DNA of 64,000 bases. Origin: JAPEKQ01 sp964516845. GTDB lineage: Bacteria; Joyebacterota; Joyebacteria; Joyebacterales; Joyebacteraceae. Location of the stretch: the NCBI GenBank assembly GCA_964516845.1, contig CAZEXP010000009.1, positions 1-64,000 on the forward strand, written 5' to 3'. The notes below the pieces were generated by a model. The model saw only the letters and a program-made list of their open reading frames with translations, had not been told where the DNA came from and searched no databases. Shown here piece by piece: positions 7,096-15,101 of this stretch. Positions within the stretch are counted from its first letter, which is position 1, and every line of letters starts with the position of its first letter. The translations under genes were made by a program, and so were the position numbers.

Positions 7096-9198
7096 TTACC
7101 CAACCTCCATGAGATCACCCTGCCCGTGGAACCTGCGCTCCACGGCGCTGACGACGGTGCGGCTCTCAGGTTCGTTCAATTCCGGGTCGCGTTCGATGAG
7201 TTCGAAGGCATCCTCCCGGGCCCGGATCAGAAGCTGCGTGTCGGCGACGAGGTCAGCCACCGAGAACCGCGGAAGACCATGCTGCCGCACACCCATGAAC
7301 TCACCGGGGCCCCGGAACTGGAGATCGCGCTCCGCGATGACGAATCCGTCGTTCGTCTCCGCGAGGACCTTGAGACGTTCCCTGGCATCATCGGACGCCG
7401 CCGGGCCCGCCATGAGAATGCAGTACGATTGATGACTGCCTCTCCCCACTCGTCCACGCAGCTGGTGGAGCTGTGCCAACCCGAACCGCTCGGCGTGCTC
7501 GACAACCATCACGGTCGCGTTCGGCACATCGACTCCGACCTCGATAACGGTCGTGGAGACCAGGATGCTGATCTCTCCATCGGCGAAGGCGCGCATCACC
7601 GCATTCTTCTCCTCGGCCCGCATCCGCCCGTGGACCAGCCCCACGGCGACTTCCGGGAAAATCTTGCGGTCGAGCTGCTTGTGCATCTTGGTCGCCGCCG
7701 CCAGATCCATCTTGTCCGACTGCTCGACCAGCGGGTAGACGATGAACACCTGACGCCCCTCGCCGACCTCCTGCCGGAGGAAATCGTAGACCCTCCCCCG
7801 CGCCGCCTCGTCGCGGACGGCCGTCCTCACGGGTGACCGCCCGGGCGGGAGTTCGTCGATGACCGAGATATCAAGATCCCCGTACACCGTCAGCGACAGC
7901 GTCCGCGGGATCGGCGTGGCCGTCATCACGAGCACGTCCGGAGCTCCACCCTTCTGCCTCAGCGCCGCCCGCTGGACGACACCGAATCGGTGCTGCTCGT
8001 CGATCACCACCAGCCCGAGGTTGGCGAACGTCACGCCTTCCTGGATGAGCGCGTGGGTGCCGACGATGATGTTCGATGCGCCACTCCGGATCGCATCGAG
8101 CGCCGTGGCCTTCTCCTCCGCACGCATGCCGCCACGGAGAAGCGCGACGCTGTGGCCCAGCGGCTCGAGGAGCGAAGCGATATTCTCGTAGTGTTGCCGT
8201 GCGAGGATCTCAGTCGGCGCCATCAGCGCCGACTGCCATCCGTTGACGGCGGCCTGGTGCATCGCCGCGGCCGCGACAGCCGTCTTGCCCGAACCCACAT
8301 CGCCCTGGAGCAGCCGGTTCATCGCGGCGCCATGCTCGAGGTCGCGACGCATCTCGTCTATGGAGCGGGCCTGCGCCCCGGTCAGAGCGAACGGGAGCGC
8401 CTCGAGGAACCGCTCGTGCTCGGTCTCGCTCCACTCCAGCGGCGCGACGGCACGCGGCGCGCTCCTTCGTCGCTGACGCCTGACGCCCACGATGATCTGG
8501 AACAGGAAGAACTCCTCGTATGCCAGACGCCCGCGGGCGACCGCCGCCCGCGTCGTGTCGTTCGTGAAGTGCACGTCGGCGATCGCCCTCTTCAGATCGG
8601 GAAGCCTCCGCCGCTTGACGACCCAGCCCGGCAGCGGATCAACGAGCTCGGCGAGATGCGCGTCCATGGCCGACTTGATGAATCGGCGGATACGCTTCCC
8701 GGAGAGATCACCGATCTGCGAGTACTCAGGAACGATCCGCCCCGCGTGAACGAGCTCCGCGACCTCCCTGTCGCCCATCAGCTCGAACGACGGGCTGACG
8801 AACTCCTTCCGGCGCGCGTGCTTGTCGAATCGGACCTCTCCGCTGAGGACAATGCGACCGCCCTTCCTGAGGGTGTTGCCGAGATAGGGCTGATTGTACC
8901 AGCGCGCAACGATGGCGCCCGTCTCGTCCTCAACGACGGCCAGCATCACGCTTCGACCGCCGCGACGACGGGAGAGATCGGTCGAGAGTATCTGACCGAC
9001 GACCGTCACCCGGTCGCCGACGCGAAGCTTGTCGATCTCGGCGACCGTGGACCAGTCCGTGTATCCGCGGGGCACGTAATAGAGCAGGTCCTCGATCGTC
9101 TCAACACCGGCGCGCGCGAGGAGCTCGGCGAACTTCGGCCCGACACCCTTGAGGTACTGCACTGAAGAGCGTATGCTGGTCTTCTGACTGATGCTCAT
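7096..9198 (-). CDS. recG: ATP-dependent DNA helicase RecG
   Basis: The protein is 700 residues from the ATG at 9198, the usual RecG length (about 690). An N-terminal helix-hairpin-helix-like segment (YLKGVGPKFAELL) and the wedge/OB domain (about 60-150) bind branched DNA. The SF2 helicase core follows, with Walker A GDVGSGKT (299-306), the DEQH box (400-403), MTATPIPRT, and motif VI QLRGRVGRG. RecG remodels stalled replication forks and Holliday junctions. The frame is open 69 codons further upstream, but that extension shows no RecG homology and spans the predicted promoter. GGGAG lies directly before ATG 9198, which is closer than usual. It is transcribed divergently from rpmB and leads into the HD gene. 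Confidence 0.96.
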   Translation of the reverse strand: MSISQKTSIRSSVQYLKGVGPKFAELLARAGVETIEDLLYYVPRGYTDWSTVAEIDKLRVGDRVTVVGQILSTDLSRRRGGRSVMLAVVEDETGAIVARWYNQPYLGNTLRKGGRIVLSGEVRFDKHARRKEFVSPSFELMGDREVAELVHAGRIVPEYSQIGDLSGKRIRRFIKSAMDAHLAELVDPLPGWVVKRRRLPDLKRAIADVHFTNDTTRAAVARGRLAYEEFFLFQIIVGVRRQRRRSAPRAVAPLEWSETEHERFLEALPFALTGAQARSIDEMRRDLEHGAAMNRLLQGDVGSGKTAVAAAAMHQAAVNGWQSALMAPTEILARQHYENIASLLEPLGHSVALLRGGMRAEEKATALDAIRSGASNIIVGTHALIQEGVTFANLGLVVIDEQHRFGVVQRAALRQKGGAPDVLVMTATPIPRTLSLTVYGDLDISVIDELPPGRSPVRTAVRDEAARGRVYDFLRQEVGEGRQVFIVYPLVEQSDKMDLAAATKMHKQLDRKIFPEVAVGLVHGRMRAEEKNAVMRAFADGEISILVSTTVIEVGVDVPNATVMVVEHAERFGLAQLHQLRGRVGRGSHQSYCILMAGPAASDDARERLKVLAETNDGFVIAERDLQFRGPGEFMGVRQHGLPRFSVADLVADTQLLIRAREDAFELIERDPELNEPESRTVVSAVERRFHGQGDLMEVG

Positions 9199-9302
9199 CT
9201 CCCTGGTCGGACCCGCTGCTGCCGAATCCCGGCCGGCGCGCCGGAGGTCCCCCGGCTGCCGCGGTCCGGACAACGGAGCGCGTTTCACACCCCAATGCCC
9301 GG

Positions 9303-9332
9303 ATTCTACGGGACGCACGCCCATCGGGTCAA
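9303..9332 (-). promoter_or_regulatory. Promoter of recG
   Basis: On the minus strand TTGACC (9332-9327), an 18-bp spacer and TAGAAT (9308-9303). The predicted start near 9296 leaves about a 98-nt leader before recG. It lies back to back with the rpmB promoter. Confidence 0.6.
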
Positions 9333-9357
9333 CGACAGCGGTCTTCAGGGAAACCGC

Positions 9358-9386
9358 TTGCAGAGGCATCGATGGTGTGCTAGATT
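9358..9386 (+). promoter_or_regulatory. Promoter of rpmB
   Basis: TTGCAG (9358-9363), 17 bp, TAGATT (9381-9386), with TGC just before the -10 (extended -10). The predicted start is near 9393, and GGAGG (9409-9413) lies seven bases before the rpmB ATG. Confidence 0.65.
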
Positions 9387-9420
9387 CAGGTTCTGTCTTA
9401 CTCACGATGGAGGTATTACG

Positions 9421-9636
9421 ATGTCACGGAAGTGCGATATCTGTGGGAAGCACCCGCAGGTGGGCAACAACATCAGTCACGCCCACAACGTCACGAAGCG
9501 CCGCTGGCTGCCCAATCTCCAGAAGGTTCGCGTCGTGATAAACGGCACCCCGAAGAAGATCAGCGTCTGCACCAGCTGTATTCGCTCGGGCGCCATCGAC
9601 AAGTACAAGCCGACCAAGAAGGCAACGACGGCGTAG
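9421..9636 (+). CDS. rpmB: 50S ribosomal protein L28
   Basis: The 71-residue protein is basic and shows the L28 core (CDICGKHPQVGNNISHAHN, then KRRWLPNLQKV). Two CxxC pairs, C5/C8 and C50/C53, mark the zinc-binding (C+) form of L28. It is a component of the large ribosomal subunit. The gene is monocistronic, with its own promoter, a GGAGG ribosome-binding site and a perfect 13-bp hairpin 67 bp after the stop. Confidence 0.97.
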   Translation: MSRKCDICGKHPQVGNNISHAHNVTKRRWLPNLQKVRVVINGTPKKISVCTSCIRSGAIDKYKPTKKATTA

Positions 9637-9702
9637 CGCCCTGACGTGGAATGCGGTGTTGGCGCATGGCAACATGCCGGTCCGGCCTGAGCAGGAAATG
9701 AG

Positions 9703-9732
9703 AAGGGGGTCTTCCGCAAGGAAGACCCCCTT
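9703..9732. terminator. Bidirectional hairpin terminator between rpmB and the RsbW-like gene
   Basis: A perfect 13-bp stem (9703-9715 with 9720-9732) closed by a GCAA tetraloop, between two convergent genes. Only a short, weak T tract follows on either side. Confidence 0.8.
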
Positions 9733-9756
9733 GTTCGTCATCGGATACGCCGTCTG

Positions 9757-10185
9757 CTAGACCGGCCTCAGCGCCTTCGTGAGCTTGAGGGTCGTCCCGC
9801 TCCCCTCACCCATCTCGTAGTCCATGGTGTCCATCACCTGGCGCATGATGTAGATGCCCCGCCCGGATGTCTCCATACAGCGGTCGGGATCGGTGGGATC
9901 CATCACACACTTGAGATCGAAGCCCTTGCCCTCATCGTGCACCGTGAGCCCGAACATCCCCGGCTCCCACTCGATACGCATCCTGACCGTTTTCGACTCA
10001 TCGCACTTGTTGCCGTGGACGATGGCATTGGTCACCGCCTCGACGACCGCTATCGCGATCTCCATCAGCGGTCCATCGTCGAACCCCGCGAGCCGACCGT
10101 ACTGCATGGCCAACTCGTCGACACGATCCAGGACACCGAAGTCGCTCGCCAGGACGAGTTCCTCTGAACCACCGGGCTGACTCAT
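9757..10185 (-). CDS. RsbW-like anti-sigma factor / serine kinase (HATPase_c_2)
   Basis: This 142-residue protein is a stand-alone GHKL ATPase domain: N-box EAVTNAIVHGNK, G1 DEGKGFD, and G2 SGRGIYIMRQVMD. That is the architecture of RsbW/SpoIIAB-type switch kinases, which phosphorylate a STAS anti-anti-sigma factor and sequester a sigma factor or other target. The gene directly upstream, 24 bp away on the same strand, encodes just such a STAS protein, so the two form a partner-switching pair. The sigma factor or target is not encoded nearby. The large hybrid kinase starting at 10866 is divergent from this pair. Confidence 0.9.
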   Translation of the reverse strand: MSQPGGSEELVLASDFGVLDRVDELAMQYGRLAGFDDGPLMEIAIAVVEAVTNAIVHGNKCDESKTVRMRIEWEPGMFGLTVHDEGKGFDLKCVMDPTDPDRCMETSGRGIYIMRQVMDTMDYEMGEGSGTTLKLTKALRPV

Positions 10186-10209
10186 CGTCCTCCAGGATGC
10201 GCCGCCGGA

Positions 10210-10545
10210 CTAGAAGGCCCCGAGGGCCTCCTCAGTCGTTGGGTGCGTGTCGAATATGGTCAGAAGCTTCGTGATCATGAACAGGCTCTGGATTCTGTCG
10301 GAGACGTGCGCCAGCTTGAGCACGCCCTCTTCACGCTGCACGCTCGTGTAGATGGCCATCAGCGTCCCAAGCCCCGTGCTGTTGATCCAGGGCACACCCT
10401 TCAGGTCGATGATGAACTTCCGCGTGCCGCCGTCGAGCAGACGCCGAATCGCGCCACGCACCTCGTCACTCTCCGGTCCCCCGGTCAGGTTCCCTGAGAG
10501 ACGGATGATCGCGACCTCTCCCTCCATATCGGTCTTGACCTTCAA
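10210..10545 (-). CDS. STAS-domain anti-anti-sigma factor (RsbV/SpoIIAA-like)
   Basis: The STAS domain occupies the whole 111-residue protein. The phospho-acceptor loop reads PWINSTGLGTL with S56 in the usual position, and KFIIDLKGV precedes it. A TTG at 10545 is chosen as start because GGGAGGT lies five bases upstream and it gives the normal family length; the ATG at 10527 is an alternative, and earlier ATGs give an unlikely basic extension. It is the presumed substrate and partner of the RsbW-like kinase 24 bp downstream. Confidence 0.88.
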   Translation of the reverse strand: MKVKTDMEGEVAIIRLSGNLTGGPESDEVRGAIRRLLDGGTRKFIIDLKGVPWINSTGLGTLMAIYTSVQREEGVLKLAHVSDRIQSLFMITKLLTIFDTHPTTEEALGAF

Positions 10546-10640
10546 TCTGCACCTCCCGCATGTGCCCCTTCGTACAGCACCACCCGGCCAGCGAAGGACG
10601 CTGCCGGGCCGGCGTGCCGCGCACGACACCATTTGCCGGG

Positions 10641-10669
10641 AGTGTAGCATGCACGCCATTTTGATGGAA
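10641..10669 (-). promoter_or_regulatory. Candidate promoter of the STAS/RsbW-like pair
   Basis: On the minus strand a weak TTCCAT (10669-10664), 17 bp, then TACACT (10646-10641) with an extended TGC before it. The -10 is convincing and the -35 is poor. The predicted leader is about 90 nt. Confidence 0.4.
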
Positions 10670-10865
10670 GTCCAAAGTCGGCGACGAACGGTGAAAAACA
10701 GCCACACTTCTGCCGAACTGGTATGACTCCTGCATTGCATTCCCCCATTCGAGACTTCCCGAGGCCGCACCCCCGATGCGGGGTGTGGAGTGGCGATTGC
10801 GTGCGGCGTCACGAATTGATGCTGCACGTATGACTAGCGTTCATTGTGTTCTGCATGGTGGGGTC

Positions 10866-13800
10866 ATGGGCGAGCGAAGACAACTGTCTGCACTGACTCT
10901 TGGAGTGGCACTCGTAATGTGGACGGCCTACTCTGCCGTCTCCTCGGTGTTTCTGGGCGCGGGCACGTTCCTCGAGGCGTTTGCGACGAACATCCCCACG
11001 CTCGATCTCGCCCTTCGCTGCGTCCTCACCGTCTTCACACTTGGCATCGGTCTGCTTCTCTCCCGATTCACGACGAGCCGCGCAGAGGCCCGGACACGTG
11101 ATGACTTCGTCCAGGCCATCACGAACCAGGCGAACTGCGGGTTCGTGGTGACCGACCTCGAGGGTAGCATCACATACGTCAACTCGTACTTCGCCGAGGC
11201 CCACGGCTACGAGCCCGGCGAGATGCTCGGCGCGCCGCTCTCCGACCACCAGGCGGACGAGCAGCGTCCTCTCGCCCTGGGCGCCCACAGCGGGCTCAGG
11301 CACGGCCGGCCGTTCGCCGCCGTCGAGGTCCAACACTCGCACCGGCAGGGCAACAGCTTCCCGATGCTCGAATCGGGAACGGTCCTGCGGGATCGCGCCG
11401 GCTCGCCGATCGCGCTCTCGATGACCGCCATCGATCTCCGCACTCACAACGACACGACACACGCGCTCGAGCGGCGTCGCGCTCTCGAACGCGCCGTATC
11501 CCAGGTCTCGAGTACCCTCGTCAGCGAGGTCTCGGTCGATCTCGACAAGGTGCTCGGTATCCTCGGGCGCTCGGTGTCCGCGGGCCGCGCGGTCATGTTC
11601 CGCATGAACAGCGAATCCGACAAGTTCACGGTGGCGCACGAGTGGCACACCCCCGGCGATACTGAGAGGCTCAGCGTCACCGAATTCGACACGGAGCTCC
11701 TCCCCTGGTGTACCGAGCAGCTCCGGTCCGGAAAGACGGTCTTCTCGAACGACGCGCGCAACCTCCCCGCCGGGACCGGCGCCGATCGCGGCACGCTTCA
11801 CATGCTCGGCGTGATCTCCGTGCTGATGATCCCGATGACGACCGAGGACACGCTCGACGGCTTCCTGATGTTCGACAGGATGCTCACACCGGACAGCATC
11901 ACCGAAGAAGACGTCGCCATTCTCAGAGCCGCCGCCGAGATGCTCGCCGCCAACCTCGCCCGGATCGTCGCGCTCCGCGACGCCGAGGCCGAGAGAGACC
12001 GCGCCGAGAACTACCTTGACCTCGCGGCCGCCATCTTCATCGCTCTCGACGACAAGGGGCTGGTGAGCATGGTCAACAGACGCGGCTGTCGGATCCTTGA
12101 GGGAACAGAGGAAGAGATCGTCGGAACCGACTGGTTCGCGACGTTCGTCCCTTCCGAATGCCGCAGTGAGACGCGCGCCACGTACGAAGCTCTCATGGCC
12201 GGCACCGCGGACCAGACGGAGAGCCACGAGAACGAGATCTGCACGCTCAAGGGCAACAGGAGGATCATCTCCTGGCAGAATTCGCTGATCCGCGAACCTG
12301 GCGGCGCCATTGCCGGAACGCTCAGCTCGGGACTGAACGTCACGGAGGTCCGCCGGGCGGAGAATGTGCAGCGTGTCGCCTACGCCATCGCTGCGGCCGC
12401 TCACACGACGCGGGATCTCGACGAACTCTACGAAACGATCCACGCGGAGCTCGGTCATGTCCTCAACACGGAGAACTTCTTCATCGCGCTCTACGATCGC
12501 GCATCCGACACGATCTCGCTTCCGTACTTCGTCGACAAGAAGGACGACGGTCGATACGACTCGTTCCCCGCCGGCAGCACACTGACCGCCTACGTGATTC
12601 GCAACAACTGCCCCCTCCTCATCGACCGCGCGGAGGGTGATGCAATGATCGAACGCGGCGAGGTCGACCTTGTCGGATCGGAGAGCGAGATCTGGATGGG
12701 TGTTCCGCTGGCAAGCCAGGGACTCATCATCGGCGCCATCGTACTGCAGAGCTATGAGAACGCCGATGAATTCGACAAGGACGATCTTGAGATGCTCAAG
12801 TTCGCCTCTGGTCAGATCGGAGCGTCGATCGACCGGCGTCGCGCTGAGGATCAGCTGCGGTTCCTCGGCTCCATCCCGCCGCAGATCTCCGAGGGCATCC
12901 TCGTCACGGATCTCGACTTCAGGATCACGTACGCCAATGAGGCTATCGTGACGATGTACGGATTCGAACGCGGCGAGCTTCTTGGAGAGACGCCCGACGC
13001 CCTCAACGCCGAGCCGCTACGCGAAGACATTCAGCGTGAGATCCGCTCCGCGGTCGGCAGCGGAAAGACATGGCAGGGCGTCCACGTGAATCGACGCAAG
13101 GACGGGAGCGTATTCGACTGCGAGATGATCATCTCGCCGCTCGCCGGCCCCGACGGAAAACCCGCGTCCTTCATCTCGGTCCAGCGCGACATCACGGACC
13201 GCAAGCACTCGGAGGCGATGCTCCGCGCCCTCAACGCCACATCGCTGGCGATGACGAGCGCCGAGGGACCCGACGAGGTGCTGGAACTGGCCGTCAAGAC
13301 ACTCGCCTCGTCCGGGCTCACGGCCGACCTGATGATGCTCGACGATTCGCACGACACGCTCAGCTACATCGCATCCGGGACCGACCCGGCCGTGCTGCTC
13401 CAGACGGAACGTCTGCTGGGCACGGCGATGGCGCGGATAAAGGTCCCCTACCGTCGTATACCGGCGCTGCGCTACGCGATCGACGACGGCCACCCGATAT
13501 TCGTTGACGACCCGACCGCGCTCCTCGCGGAGAGCATCCCAAGGGGATCGCACATCACAAGCGCGGATCTCGCGAAGACGCTCGGAATGACGCAGTCCGT
13601 CGTCTCTCCGTTGATGGACGAGGGAGAGGTATTCGGAGTCTGCTCGATCCACTCCAAGAGCATCCAGCGGACAGATGTGCCCACCGTAACGGCCATCGCC
13701 AACCAGATCGCCGCGACGTGGCGGCGGGCCACGGTTCTGGCCGAACTCAGGAAGAGCCTCGAGGACCTGCAGCTCGCCCAGGGCCAGCTGCTCCAGGCGC

Positions 13801-14930
13801 AGAAGATGGAGGCCGTCGGTCGACTGGCCGGTGGCGTCGCTCACGATTTCAACAATCTGCTGACGGCCATCACCGGCTACACGGATCTGACACTCCTCGG
13901 CCTCGAAGACGGTCACGTGCTCAAGCCGCACGTCCAGGAGGTCAAGAAGGCGGCCGAGCGAGCCGCAGGACTCACGCGACAGCTGCTCGCCTTCAGCCGA
14001 CGGCAGCCGCTGGCGCCCCAGGTTCTCTCACTTGGCGAGGTCGTCGGGAACATGAACGCGATGCTCCGACGTCTCATCGGTGAGGATATCGAACTCGTCA
14101 CCGATGTCGGTCCGAACCTTCCGGTCGTTAAGGCCGACGCGGGACAGCTCGAGCAGGTCATCGTCAACATGGCCGTCAATGCGCGCGACGCGATGTCTTC
14201 CGGCGGAAGGCTCACGCTGAGCGCGCGGGCGGTCGACATCACAGAGGACACACTCGGAGACTGCGCGGACGCTCGCCCGGGCAGCTACGTGCGACTCACG
14301 ATCGAGGACAACGGCGAGGGCATCCCCGACGATGTCCGCGCCAGGATCTTTGAGCCGTTCTTCACGACGAAGGCCCGCGGGCAGGGCACCGGGCTCGGCC
14401 TCGCAGGAGCCTACGGTATCGTCTGTCAGCATGAAGGATGGATCGATGTGGACTCCGTGGTCGGCAGAGGCACTGCCTTCCACGTGCACATCCCCACATG
14501 TGATCCGTGCGTCACGACCGACGTCGTTCAGGTTGAGAAGACGCAGGCGCGGTCGGGGCAGGGAGAGCAGATCCTCATCGTTGAGGACGAGGACGCCGTT
14601 CGAGATTTCGCTTCTCGTGCGCTGACGGCCAGCGGCTACAGGGTCACGGCCGCTGCGAGCGCGGAGGAGGCGATCGAATTCTTCAAGAACGGCGAGGGTA
14701 GGTTCGACCTCGTGTTCAGCGATGTCGTTCTGCCCGGCAAGAGCGGTGTGACCCTTGCGGAGGAACTGCTCGCGCTCGACCCCAAGCTCGACATCCTCTT
14801 GAGCAGCGGCTACTCGGACGAGAAGTCGCAGTGGGAAGAGATCCAGGAGCGCGGGTACGATTTCCTCCAGAAACCGTACCAGCTGACGAATCTTCTGGAG
14901 ACAATAAGCAGGATCGTGCACCCGAACTAG
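10866..14930 (+). CDS. Hybrid sensor histidine kinase with 3 PAS, 3 GAF and a receiver domain
   Basis: From ATG 10866 the protein has 1354 residues. Two transmembrane helices (about 9-34 and 46-66) are followed by alternating sensor domains: PAS (81-195), GAF (205-375), PAS (385-500), GAF (505-665), PAS (668-780) and GAF (790-960). HisKA has H993 in GVAHDFNNLLTAITGY, the form typical of PAS/hybrid kinases, then come HATPase_c (NMAVNARDAM, EDNGEGIP, GTGLGLA) and a C-terminal receiver with acceptor D1286 and lysine K1336. All phosphotransfer residues are present. The in-frame ATG at 10776 adds 30 unlikely residues. There is no cognate regulator next to it, so the phosphoryl group probably passes to a distant phosphotransfer protein, or the receiver feeds back on the kinase. 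The gene is divergent from the STAS/RsbW-like pair; a functional link is possible but unproven. Confidence 0.92.
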   Translation: MGERRQLSALTLGVALVMWTAYSAVSSVFLGAGTFLEAFATNIPTLDLALRCVLTVFTLGIGLLLSRFTTSRAEARTRDDFVQAITNQANCGFVVTDLEGSITYVNSYFAEAHGYEPGEMLGAPLSDHQADEQRPLALGAHSGLRHGRPFAAVEVQHSHRQGNSFPMLESGTVLRDRAGSPIALSMTAIDLRTHNDTTHALERRRALERAVSQVSSTLVSEVSVDLDKVLGILGRSVSAGRAVMFRMNSESDKFTVAHEWHTPGDTERLSVTEFDTELLPWCTEQLRSGKTVFSNDARNLPAGTGADRGTLHMLGVISVLMIPMTTEDTLDGFLMFDRMLTPDSITEEDVAILRAAAEMLAANLARIVALRDAEAERDRAENYLDLAAAIFIALDDKGLVSMVNRRGCRILEGTEEEIVGTDWFATFVPSECRSETRATYEALMAGTADQTESHENEICTLKGNRRIISWQNSLIREPGGAIAGTLSSGLNVTEVRRAENVQRVAYAIAAAAHTTRDLDELYETIHAELGHVLNTENFFIALYDRASDTISLPYFVDKKDDGRYDSFPAGSTLTAYVIRNNCPLLIDRAEGDAMIERGEVDLVGSESEIWMGVPLASQGLIIGAIVLQSYENADEFDKDDLEMLKFASGQIGASIDRRRAEDQLRFLGSIPPQISEGILVTDLDFRITYANEAIVTMYGFERGELLGETPDALNAEPLREDIQREIRSAVGSGKTWQGVHVNRRKDGSVFDCEMIISPLAGPDGKPASFISVQRDITDRKHSEAMLRALNATSLAMTSAEGPDEVLELAVKTLASSGLTADLMMLDDSHDTLSYIASGTDPAVLLQTERLLGTAMARIKVPYRRIPALRYAIDDGHPIFVDDPTALLAESIPRGSHITSADLAKTLGMTQSVVSPLMDEGEVFGVCSIHSKSIQRTDVPTVTAIANQIAATWRRATVLAELRKSLEDLQLAQGQLLQAQKMEAVGRLAGGVAHDFNNLLTAITGYTDLTLLGLEDGHVLKPHVQEVKKAAERAAGLTRQLLAFSRRQPLAPQVLSLGEVVGNMNAMLRRLIGEDIELVTDVGPNLPVVKADAGQLEQVIVNMAVNARDAMSSGGRLTLSARAVDITEDTLGDCADARPGSYVRLTIEDNGEGIPDDVRARIFEPFFTTKARGQGTGLGLAGAYGIVCQHEGWIDVDSVVGRGTAFHVHIPTCDPCVTTDVVQVEKTQARSGQGEQILIVEDEDAVRDFASRALTASGYRVTAAASAEEAIEFFKNGEGRFDLVFSDVVLPGKSGVTLAEELLALDPKLDILLSSGYSDEKSQWEEIQERGYDFLQKPYQLTNLLETISRIVHPN

Positions 14931-15017
14931 GATGGAGAGCTTCGCGCCGTCCGGGTGCCGAGGAAAACAGACCGGCGGGACACACGGGCCGGTGGGACGA
15001 GCGGACACGGAATACGC

Positions 15018-15050
15018 CGAGGGCCCCGACGCACTGCGCCGGGGCCCTCG
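15018..15050 (+). terminator. Hairpin terminator after the hybrid kinase
   Basis: A perfect 11-bp GC-rich stem (15018-15028 with 15040-15050) and an 11-nt loop, followed by TTTCATT. It lies 88 bp after the kinase stop and faces the convergent C25 peptidase gene. Confidence 0.75.
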
Positions 15051-15101
15051 TTTCATTCCTCATGGGCGCGCGCACTCGCGCGGTCGCTCGTGTTCGCTCC
15101 C

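Noticed and set aside
9199..9405. Longer start for RecG (69 extra codons)
   Set aside because: The extension covers the recG promoter and has no homology to RecG, while 9198 gives the normal length.
10809..12458. A 549-codon open frame antisense to the hybrid kinase
   Set aside because: Composition typical of an antisense shadow; the opposite strand has clear PAS and GAF domains.
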